From the NCBI RefSeq assembly GCF_016545825.1, contig NC_052618.1, positions 14,769,561 to 14,833,560 on the forward strand: DNA of 64,000 nt. The letters are read 5' to 3'. Positions 45,936 through 56,419 of this stretch are shown here, piece after piece; position 1 is the first letter of the stretch, and each line of letters begins with the position of its first letter. Origin of the DNA: Eucalyptus grandis. Its lineage: Eukaryota > Streptophyta > Magnoliopsida > Myrtales > Myrtaceae. The position numbers and the translations under genes are program-made. The notes under the pieces are model-generated. The model did no database searches, was not told where the DNA came from, and saw nothing but the letters and a program-made list of their open reading frames with translations.

Positions 45936-47965
45936 AGTTGAGGTTTGAACCTAAATTGGTGCTATTTTAGGGAAATAAGCCCTTGCTATTTAGAATCATT
46001 GTTTTCGACTATGTTTTAAAGATGGTAGTGTCTATGACATGATAACATGAACAATAATAAGCAAGAGAATGAATCAGGGCATGGCTATTTCCGCAGCAGA
46101 AAATGCTGCAGGCAGAGCCTTTCTATCGAAGAAGACGATCCTGTCCCCTCGGACGAGGACGCTGACACTGGTAAAACACAAACAGGGCGAGGGGGTTTCT
46201 GTTGGTGGGTTCCATCATCATTATATTTATCTAGGTGAGATAGATGTTCCTGTAATGGGTTCTCCATTATTTTATTTTCTTGAGTTTAAGCTTCCATTAC
46301 TTATATGAAAATGGACAAGCTGGACTCAGAAAAACTTTTGAACTACCATCAAAGAAAAAATTGTTGGATGACGATTAACGATGTTTCATTATTTCAATTT
46401 CAAAGAGTTTCAATGTGTTAAAATCTTATTTATCTCAAATTCTATTTCTTTACAATGAGAATTGTTTTCGAAGAATGAAGGATTCATGAGCTTCGTGATT
46501 ATAAAAGGTATTTACCTGCAAAATTTCTTTCCTTGAACTAAAAGGAGGGTTTATCTGATCCCCTCGTGCATAGAGAAAGGTAGATTTGTGCCCTCAAATT
46601 CAGGGGTGGATCATTTTTGCTTGTCACTTTTTTCAATTCAATGAGATTTTATTATATAAGTCAGGTTATAGAGGAGGTGATTGAATATATGAATAATCAA
46701 GTAGCACAGATCATTGTTTACTTACTCATCGGTAAAATCTCACACACAGACAAATCATTTATTAACCAAATCTGTCCCTTACAAAAGATGCATGGCGGAC
46801 TAGGTCAGGCTTTCTCTCCTAATTCTCTCCGCTTTAACTTCAGACCTAGCAGGAGAGCTTGATGGAATGTGAGTGAGTACTCAGGCTTATAATCAAGTTT
46901 ACTTAACCCGAATCCATTGGCTTGGTGTGATTATTTGTATAAGTTTAGTTACTGTATGGAGATGCTCCAGTCATATATTACAAAAGTCTCTGCATCCTCC
47001 ACATAAAAAAAAAAATTGAGGCTCATTTCGTCATAGCACTAAATATCTAAACTCCATATGAAAACAGAAATCTACTGCAGAAAAAAGATACCCGCCTCTT
47101 TCTACTAGGCTTAAACTCGTACCCGGTTTCATACATCGGGCCAAAGCCCAAGCACCAAATTGATCAGTAAGGTCTGGCCCTCAACATAAGCTAAGGTGAG
47201 CTTGTTCCTAAAACATCCAATCTTCTGGGCATTATTTGACGATGTAAAGCCCAAAGGAGCAATTGATCCAAAAGGAAGACTTTCCCTGCTTGAGGAGCAA
47301 AGCTTCATACATCTCGTGCTCTATGAATTTGATTATGCTTATCATTGTTTGTTAGGTGTAAAATTTCCTTTCGAGAAATTATACTTTCCGACACAGAACT
47401 ATGCACCAACTTCACATGCAAAATCAATTGAAGAGTACATATCTACAAAATTATACAATGACAGCTTGTTTCTAAGATTGATACACAACACTCTAAATAG
47501 CTAGAAAGGACTTCTCATTGCTTCAAGAATTAGATTTGCAATGTTATCCAGGAAAAAAGAATAAAAGAAAAATAACGTGGCTACCTTGGCTCCACCTGAG
47601 CTAATATTATGCACTATTGATTAAATAGATTACTCGTATGAGAATATTTTTACATGAAAAATCACTACCCATGATGAGTATTATAGGATCAATGGCTTTG
47701 ATTCATCTTTTGAGTCCATGTAAGTATTTGTCATTCCAAGCGGGGAGCACAACACTCCCGCAATCTTACATGGGGATCCTGGAAATGGAAAAAGCGACAC
47801 GAGTGCATTTTCAAAAAGCAAGAGAGGCTAAGGATAACTAATGATGAAAGTGAAAGCAGTACAGGCTGTAACAACTATTTGGCATTACCTCAAAAAATTT
47901 GAGAGATCCATCGATTAGATTGGGTTTTCAGCTTGAGTATATAAGAGTTGTAACGTACATATATG
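45936..47965. other. No gene supported; two unrecognised open segments
   Basis: An 79-codon frame at 46069-46308 (AAENAAGRAFLSKKTI) and a 102-codon frame at 47196-47504 (HPIFWALFDDVKPKGAIDPK) are protein-like but match nothing I know and lack gene context. They could be decayed exons. The rest is AT-rich. Confidence 0.35.
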
Positions 47966-48709
47966 AAGTGCCGAACATTGCAAGTGCCCAAACTCGGCAC
48001 AAGTGGATATTTGGGTGCCAAAACTTCCAAAAGGTATACTTAAGAGTCAAAATTGAAGAAGAAAAGAACATTTAAGTGCCAACGGTGAGAATTTTTGACC
48101 GAATTGCTCACATGATTTTTTCTGATGACATTTTTTTATTGACATGGCAATTCTTTAAAATAAATTATCCACATGGCGCTATAAGCCTAAAACGGCGTCA
48201 CTTTGCTCTAGAATTTCATTTTTAATATAGATATTAATTACATTAAGTTAAAACAATTTAAAAGCAAAAGAGAGAGAGAGAGAGAAAGTGGAGGAGGCAA
48301 CATTCAACGAGGGCCTCCACACCGTCGCCGTTGCCACCTCTCCGTCGCCGGCCCTTTTTGGCAATGGTGGGGTGATGGCATCAACAAGGGTTATGGAGGC
48401 CCTCATCGAATGTTACCTCATTCTTTTATTTTTTTAAAATTAAATTAAATTAATAATTAATTAATAAATTTGGGGTAAAATGACGTCATTTTGTACATTG
48501 ATTGTTGAGTAGACATTTTGGCCACGTAAAACCACTTTTATTAATAAAATAACGCCACATGGGATTTCCGGCTAGCTTCACTAGAGTTGACACTTAAGTA
48601 TCCATTTTAAAAAAAAAAAAAAAAAAACACTTAAGTGTACCTTTTGAAAGTTTTAACACTTAAGTGCTCACTTGTGCCAAGTTTTGGCACTTACAATATA
48701 CTTTTGCCA
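47966..48709. mobile_element. MULE-like non-autonomous element with long TIRs
   Basis: 744 bp. The left end (AAGTGCC...CAAGTGCCCAAACTCGGCAC) and the inverted right end (TGGCAAAA...TAAGTGCCAAAACTTGGCAC) are similar over at least 90 bp, including CAAAAGGTA.ACTTAAG. Flanks ACATATATG (47957-47965) and AGATATATG (48710-48718) form a 9-bp duplication with one mismatch, the Mutator length. The interior contains a GA run (48271-48290), a GC-rich piece (48295-48410, an inverted pair GAGGGCCTCCA / TGGAGGCCCTC with ATTC.A.GAGG flanks) and AT-rich arms. No transposase. Confidence 0.75.
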
Positions 48710-48769
48710 AGATATATGCATAGAACGCAATAGTACCCTGACTTTTCATTTGAGTCAATCTCCATAATT

Positions 48770-49080
48770 GAGCTCAAATCAAGTTCCAAACACTGAGTAT
48801 GGGAGTTTTAGTCTATCTTGACTTGGGCGACCAATTTAGACACTTAAATCCCAGCCTTGTTGACACTTGATTCGGGTAACTGGAGCCAACATGTTCATCA
48901 AAGCAGTTGAGGATTCTCCCTTGCAGAACTCAAGTGCGAGGTTCTTGTTGAGAAATCTCATTATCACGATTTGGTTGCGATCTTCATCGTGCAACTTTTA
49001 AGTTCCCAGAATTTTTTAATCCCCTATATTAAGCAACTAGCAAAATATCAAATTGCAATACTTATCGAAATATAATATAC
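48770..49080. repeat. Dispersed repeat, copy 2 (partner at 12.2 kb)
   Basis: Collinear with 12215-12520, see there. It starts about 60 bp right of the MULE-like element; the partner copy at 12.2 kb has no such element beside it. Confidence 0.6.
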
Positions 49081-49499
49081 ATTCAGGCTATGAATCGAGA
49101 AGAAACATGAAAGCACAAGCAATGTCAATTTCTTTCTGTTGATAGCTTTTCTACATTCGTCGGAATCTTCAAATTTGTGCCATCCCGATGTGGAAAGGCA
49201 GGCAAGTCATTTATGCAGAATCTTCCTGGGAGCAAAATTAATATTTTCTTCCATCCTCCATTTGCTACTTTCAAAGATTAGGATCTTCGGAGTTTCTTTG
49301 TCTTTGTAAAGAATGGTGGCTTCTAACTGTCTGTCGGTGTCGGCTTTTAATAATGGAATTTTGATGCTTTTGCCTCAATTAAACATTGATTTTTATTAGT
49401 CTTGTTTTGCTGATACATCCCTCAACATCACATTCTTAAAGCACTCACAGGCAAAGTGTAATCAAACCCTTGCCTAGATCTAGGCGATGGTGAGGGTTG

Positions 49500-49760
49500 A
49501 GGACAGCTGCCGCTCGCCCTCGTGTAGTGGTAGCGCACTAGTGACGAGAGTCAGACACGTAGGGGTTGGCTGGTCTTAGGTCCTTGTGTTTATTGGCGCG
49601 CCACTGGCACATGAAGGCAAGAGCAAGTAACCCTCAGAGTTCAGACCCAAAAAAAAAAAAAAAACCTTGTGGGAGCCCGGTGAGGCGTGTTTGTGCTCGA
49701 CGCCGAAGTAACGGTGGTGATGGCACCACCAATTTTTTTTTTTTTTTTTTAGCTATTTAG
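49500..49760 (+). repeat. Possible degenerate SINE or retroposed fragments with A-tails
   Basis: GTGTAGTGGTAGCGCACTAG (49521-49540) resembles a pol III A box, and GAGTTCAGACCC (49637-49648) a weak B box, followed by a run of 15 A (49649-49663). The box spacing is far larger than in a tRNA-type SINE and I found no target duplication. A second GC-rich piece ends in 18 T (49733-49750). Confidence 0.25.
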
Positions 49761-50639
49761 GGCACCACATTAGCAATTACTTGGTGCCTTATCAATCTCA
49801 ACTGACAATTTTTTTGGAAATATCACGTTATATTTTGTTCACTGAAAATGGAGGAGATAATGGGAAGTAATTGATAATTTTTTTAAAAAAAAAAAACAAA
49901 TTTTAGGAATTGGTTGTGCCACTTGAAAGTATGAATTAGTTAGTACTTACGCATTGATTAATTGCACTTTTTTTAAATGAATTTTACATCAGTGATATAA
50001 CTATATCTAGTATCATTTTTGTTTGTTTTATTTTTATAGTCAAACTAATAAATGGAAATATTAATAGATGGAATACAAGACTAGTGGTGTACTGAATTCA
50101 TTTGATAAGCAAATTAATTGCTAGCTCTCCCGGATGGAAACCGGCCTAAAGTTCTTCCATGAAGCAACTTCCGTGTGTCGCTTCATCGCAGCATTTGTTG
50201 TTGAGCAACAACCAACAGATTCGACCAAAGTAGTCACTAGTCAGTCTATCAATTCGGAGCATACATCATGTAACCTCACTGAGCACTCCAAGTTACATGC
50301 ACGATCTCAGCCATCGAATTAAAGAAAATTGATGTTAGCTGTTGGAGGACAAAGCATCTCGACTGTCTGATCAAGATAAATTGATGTCAATTGTTGCACT
50401 AATCATGAGCTGTGCTACATCACCATTGCACTAATCAGTGGGTAAACTATAGATTGGATTCTCTAGCTTTACACTCGTGAAATGAAGCAACTACATTCAA
50501 TGCGCAGGACACTACTTATGGAAACTGATGTTGCATCCATGTTGCAGAATTTAAAACTTCTTAGTTTTCTTTACTTTCTTTATGCACTTCCGTTTGACCA
50601 TGATGAGTTGTTGTCATGCACTTGTAGCCTTAATCTTTT
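49761..50639. other. No gene supported
   Basis: AT-rich. A 62-codon frame (50134-50322) precedes the B3 remnant and could be its linker region, but has no recognisable motif. Confidence 0.4.
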
Positions 50640-50905
50640 TCTTATAATAGATAATTAATTCCAATTAGTTCCTTGAGAAGCTGTAGAAAGGATCTCTCGA
50701 ACTTGGTGCTTCTCAAGGTTCCGGCTCGTTCAACCTGGACTATAGAACTATAAAAGTGAAACGATAACATCTTCCTGTTGTGAAAAGGGGTGTTGGGGAT
50801 TCATGGAACATTACGACATTGGTCATGTTCACCTCATAGTTTTCAAATATAAAGAGAACTCATCTTTTTGCCCAATATTATTCAATGAGAGTGCTTTGTA
50901 GATAT
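50640..50905 (+). pseudogene. VRN1-like B3 domain remnant, locus 3
   Basis: Reads DLSNLVLLKVPARSTWTIEL (50690-50749), then stops at 50750 and 50756, and after a frame change GCWGFMEHYDIGHVHLIVFK with YKENSSF and ILFNESAL to a stop near 50900. This corresponds to the second half of a REM/VRN1 B3 domain: the beta-strand with L.VP.G..W.V.L, then GW.EF...Y.I..G..LVF.Y...S.F.V.IF. It is the third B3 site in the window, in the same orientation as the others. The N-terminal strands (PKKF..KYG) were not found upstream. Confidence 0.72.
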
Positions 50906-52099
50906 TATGATGATACACAATTGTAAAAAAATGCAATCACCAACTTAAACTAAGCATGCAATTTGGTGAAATTTTGAACGTTCCAAAGGCTACTCTATAC
51001 ATGCATGAATTCAATCAAATATCGGCATGCCGTCGGTGATTTATTAAGTGAGATTAGTTTAGATTGACATGTAGTTCCAAAATGATGGCACCGCATCATT
51101 CAGTTTCACTTACTTAAAGGTCTTATTAGTATATCAAAAAATAGCAATATGGACTAGGCGGGTAGGGATATGCAAAAAATTAATCAAGATACGAAGATGA
51201 CAAAAGTGTCATAACAATTACCAATAGAGGAGTGGCGAGTAAGAAATTTTTAGATATGGATCAAGTTAGGCCCAGTAGCAAACCAGGGCGCATGTCGGCA
51301 ATGAACTAGGGCAAGTCTCGATCATGGGCTAGGCCCAGTTCTGCTCACGAATCAGGCTTTGTCTAGTTTTGGCTCTATTCAGTTATGGTCCGGATCTGAA
51401 GGAAGTTCTTCGACTTTATGCGCGAAAAGCTCATCAATAAGAGACAAGTGTTCGATCTACCAAGAATGCAAGGACACTGGATAGATTTTAAATAGATTTA
51501 AAGGAAGTTCTCAAGATCCTTCTGTTGTTTTTCCTCTAGATCCGTCCCGAAATACCAGAATCTCTTGCCTTTTCTCCTCAAAATGGAGGATTCTCCGTGA
51601 GTATCCCTTGGACATGAAACTGAACGGTGCTTCTTACAATCGCCATAGAAATCGTCCCAGGTATCAAGAACGATTGATGGAAAATCAGGATTGGATGAAG
51701 GCCCCACCTTCCGCGAATGCCTTTTGACTCTTACTTTGCTAAAGGTTTTCCTTAATGGCAAGGAATCATGCCCAAGCATGGCATGATTTCATGCTATTAA
51801 GAGAGAGAGAGAGAGAGAGAGGCCGGGCTTCAATAGGGCTTACTGACCTAACTTCAGAACCGAAATGGACCGAGGCTTTACATGCATGTGGAGGCCTTAT
51901 TAAAAAAATCACATCAATCTGCACCCCGATGGCTTAATTTCTTGCATGAAATTTTGAGTTGGGTCATGTATCGATCTTGCTCACAAAATTCCGTGGTCCT
52001 ATCTAAAAAGTATCCCTAATTTCTAAATGTGGAAGAGTGCGTTTAAAGAATGGGAATGCGACACTATTCAGGTTGATATATATATTGTCATACCATTTT
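50906..52099. other. No gene supported
   Basis: Contains a GA microsatellite (51801-51821). A 93-codon minus-strand frame (51498-51779) is rich in charged residues and has no known motif. 51250-51400 repeats the word GGCCCAGT/CTAGGC in a short imperfect pattern. Confidence 0.4.
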
Positions 52100-54784
52100 T
52101 TTTTTGTTGGAAATTAGTCATAAACTTTTTAAGTAGTCATTTTTACATACATATATGTATATATCAGATTTACAGTAATTGGACATTATAATCTTACAAT
52201 TATGGTTAGTGGAAAAATTAAACAATTTCAAATTTTCCTTATTAACTGAGTTTTTTTTTTTTTTTTTGGGCACTTAAAGGGATGATTTGAAGGGCTTTTT
52301 GTCAACAAATGTGTGAAAAATTGAAAGATAATACATGAAAATGCAAGACTCAATTTCAACGAAAGGTCAGCATTAATTATTTATAAAGGTTTAAGTTAGC
52401 GCAAGTGTAAATGTCGATAGGTAGCACATTATCGAAATTTGCTATTCAATATACATATATTACATGGCCATTTTACATTTAATTGAGTGTTCTCCTTATT
52501 GCTAATTTAGAAATTTATGTTACTGTGAAATTTAAAGTGAATAAAAATAGAAGTTTCCAATTGATTATGTCATTAGAAGAAAAATATCAAACAATATCTA
52601 ATTTATGACATGAACGAAGTCTCTATATGGCAATTACTAGCAAATCAGTGAATCAAAAGGCAGGGGTATGCAAAAAAGCACAAAAGTGAATACTAAGATT
52701 TGGATTTGATAGCACTTGTCCCTTACGCAACTCAAAGTAAAAAGCAGTAAAAAAAAGAAAAGAAAAGATAAAGCGCCTTAACATTAAGAGATCTTAGTCT
52801 ATACTTTCGCTTTCCATGATGTCCTTATCAACATTATTATTTCTAAGAGAGCAGCCATGTACTATCACGAGAAACTCGATGATCAAAGATGCAATAATTT
52901 GAATGGACATTAGTGGAGTGTCCTATCTTCCTCTCAAGTCCACTTTTAATAAAGACACTTTATAGAAAAGTTAAAAAGGCTAAAGTGTTGATTATTTTGA
53001 TCCTGTTCCTCTCTCAAGTCCTTCTTTAATAAAGATGCTTTATTAAAAAAGGTAAAATGACAAAAGCATTGATTATTTTGGTCATATTTCTTCCTTACGC
53101 AACTCAAAGCAAAGAAAGCAGCCATGCACTATCACTAGAAATCCCATGATTATAGATGCAATAATTTGAATGGACATTAGATAGTGGGGTGTCCCGTTGT
53201 CCTCTCAAGTCCACCTTTAATAAAGATGTTTTATTAAAAAGTTAAAAAGATGAAAGCATTGATTATCTCGATCCCATTTCTCTCTCAAGTACTTCTTTAA
53301 TAAAAATGCTTTATTAAAAAAAGGTAAAAAGACAAAAGCGTTGATTGTTTTGATCATACTTCAGAGATGCTAGTCTATACTTTCGTCTTCCATAAGATCC
53401 TTACTAAAATTTCTTCCAAGAAAGTAGCCAGACATAATCACTAGAATCCCATAATTAAAGATGCAATGATTTGAAAAGACATTAGTTAGTGGGGTGTCCT
53501 GTCTTTCTCTCAAGTCCACCTTTAATAAAGCTGCTTTATTAAAAGCTGAAAAGAGCGTTGATTATTCATAATTGGCTTAGCGCAAGCGACACAACATGCA
53601 AGAGATGTTTTGCTAAAATGTGGAAATAAATCAATAGATTAATGATAACCCGAGTTGGTTACTGTTGGGAAAAAAGGGTGTCCATCAGCAACTTTTGTTT
53701 TTGCCGTTGAAATTGCTTCTATTTTGTTTCATGCCTCTTTTGTGGTGAGTTTGTTTTGGCGTACTTGTGTAATACTCTTGTTTCAGACAGGTCGTGTTGC
53801 TTGCTGGCGGGGTGTTGGGGCTTACTTCTATTCGCTGCCATATACTATTGACCCTTTTGTTTAAGTCGAACAATAGAGCTACAGATTTGGTGATTTTGGG
53901 CTTTACCCACTCGACCAAGCACCGAAGCCGTTTATCTAAGAACAAATAGTATCGTTTCATGTAATTTTAGTCCACATTACACAATCTTCTTTACATTTAG
54001 GACAATCGAACATGATTGGACCAATACGTAAGATAAATTAGGCAAAACTTGACCGTGAGCACTTGATTGCACTTTTCCTCAAAGAGTTAATTATGTACAA
54101 TATGTTCAATAATGATTGTGTGATGATTTTCTAGCAATATTATAACTCTAGCATCCCGAACTTTGATGAGAATAGAAGATTCTTCTGAATGCCTCATATT
54201 CATCATGACGCGATTCATCGAGTAAGTTGATAACTTGCACTTGTCAATTTTGATCGGCCTTCATTGTGAAATTTTATTTACATGTTAAAAGCTACATGCT
54301 ATTAAATTAATTAGATAGAGTCGTATTTGGGACATATTTGGGTTTAACGCATATCATTTTGGTCTTAAGTGAAAATCATGTTATAAAAAGAGTGATATTA
54401 GTTGGGCTCATGAGGACTTCAGTTCATGCAATTAAAAAATAATTTTGTTTCTTCAAAATTTGGCTCTATGGCAACAAGGAACATCATTCCCAGATGCGTG
54501 ATGATTTTCCTAAAGCCATGGTTATGGTCAAGGTCAAGCCAATCTTTTCTATACTTCTTATTATTACAATTATTAAGAGTAAGCTTGTGTCTAGTTAGGC
54601 ACTAATCACGATAAAAGTTTTTAAAATTTTTTACACATATAGTTTGAATATTATCAAGAAAGAGTGGTACCGCAACAATAAGAATTAATTCATAAAATTG
54701 ATCTATAAAAGTGATGTGAATAAGCTGGTTAGACTATCACATCGTTTTGTCAATCATTTCCAAACGTATTCCTCTTAGTAGGAT

Positions 54785-54860
54785 TCAATTAGCCAACAAA
54801 TTTGAATTGGAGCATCGGCTTTTCCAAAGTGGTGATGAGGCCATATGATATAAAAAGATT
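54785..54860 (+). pseudogene. B3 N-terminal strand remnant inside tandem array
   Basis: ANKFELEHRLF followed, one frame over, by KVVMRP. At base level it matches 4232-4295 (CCAACAAATTT.AATTGGAGCATC, AAAG.GGTGATGAGGCC). It is the clearest sign that the array descends from the B3 gene cluster. Confidence 0.6.
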
Positions 54861-55547
54861 CATGGAAATGTTTCAAGTTTAACTCATTCGTGGCATGTCT
54901 TCAAATAGGAAAGCTTGCCTTGAATATTTTAGTCTGTTTTTGAGTTTTCACTTTGTTTGCTTTATCCTTAATACCTCTGGCTATGACTTGAGATTATATT
55001 ATGTACCCTATGTATAGTTTAAGAGCACAATTTTTGACAGGTTAAGATTGATTTCTTTCAGATTTTGCACCATATTATATAGCAAACTAGCAAATACTGC
55101 CAAGCCTTGATTATACTCTTGTGTGTTCTCTCATTTTATTTGCTTATATTGTGGTCTTTCATATTCATATATTCCTTGTTCAAATATGTATGCAAGAAGA
55201 TAATTCCCCTTAAAAACTTCAAGGAATATGAGGGAAATAATCAAATCGCAACTCTTAAGCATTTGGACGGATTGTGCACAATGTAGCTAAGGATCCATGA
55301 CATCTTATCAAAAAAGATGAAGACTACATTACATTTACTTATTCTCCGCCAAGTCCGAACTGCAATTGCAGAGCTTGGTAGTGTCATTTGTAGTTTTACA
55401 AACCATGTTTTGCTCACATCATGATCTTTTAACTAGTATTTAATTAGATCACATGTTTTACAAATGGGAGGTTCTTGAAAATATGAGTTCCTATTAACGA
55501 TAAGCATTACCTAGTGAATGATTTGATGATGGCATTCCAAACTCTTA

Positions 55548-56419
55548 GGGTCCATTTGATAACTATTCTATTCCCAAGAACAATTTCTAATTAGAAATGA
55601 TTCTTTTTTATTCTGTTTCTAGGAACAATTTCTAAGCATTTTAAGCCGTTTGGTAACTGTTCAAAATTTTTATTCCTAAAATAGAATTGCGATTGGTAGC
55701 ATTCTTCAAATTTCTCATCTAAATCATTTTTTTTTTTAACTTTCAAATAATTTTATTACTTTTTTTTTCCTTTTTCTCTTTTTTTTTTTTTTTTTTTCGT
55801 TTCTTTCTCTTCTTCTTCTTCTTCTTCTTCAAGGTTGCCGGTCGCCAACCTTGGGATGACCGGCAACCGGTTAAATGAGGGCTGGCAACCTCATTGGAGC
55901 ATCGCCAACCCTTGGTGAGGCCGTGCCTCGTTGGCCAAGCCCCGTCGGTAGTTAGGCGAGGCTCAACCGACCCCATGGTGGCTCGGTGAGGTTGAGCCCC
56001 GCCAGCGACTAGGCGAGCTCGGCCGAGCCTCGCCGGTGGCTAGGCAAGCCTCCCGCAAGCTTGTCGAACCTCGCCCTGGCTTGGCAAGCTCGTTGGACCT
56101 CATCAAATCGGTTGCCAACGACCGGTGACTATGGGTGGTGGCGGCACTGGCAGTGGAGGGCGGCAGCAACGGCAACGGTTGAAGAAGAAGATAGAGGGAA
56201 GAAGAACAAGAAAAAAGAAGAGAAAATAGAAAAAAATAGGTTGGCTTGATTCTGAAATTGTTCCTAGAAACAAAGAATCAACTTCTTTTTACTTGTCGAT
56301 TTTACTCCAAATTTATTCCCAAGAATAAAAAATTTACCAAACAAATTTCTGTTCCAAATCTACTTCTGGGAACAAAAGAATAGAAATTTTCACTGTTTGG
56401 CAAGTTGCCAAACAAACCC
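55548..56419. mobile_element. PIF/Harbinger-like non-autonomous element 2 with GC-rich core
   Basis: 872 bp between TTA target duplications (55545-55547 and 56420-56422). Left end GGGTCCATTTGATAAC, inverted right end GGGTTTGTTTGGCAAC. The inner layout copies that of element 1: subterminal GAACAATTTCT repeats, a pyrimidine tract (55755-55830), a GC-rich core with GGCGAGGCT/GAGCCTCGCC words (55835-56160), a purine tract (56175-56240). No transposase. The empty target survives in a paralogous array copy (56940: AACTCTTAGTCCATACTTTC), which confirms both borders. Confidence 0.85.

Noticed and set aside
49500..49663. tRNA gene or intact SINE
   Set aside because: A-box-like and B-box-like words are about 115 bp apart and no cloverleaf or target duplication could be drawn; kept only as a low-confidence repeat.
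51498..51779. 93-codon minus-strand frame as a gene
   Set aside because: Charged but motif-free, without promoter, splice or homology clues visible by eye.
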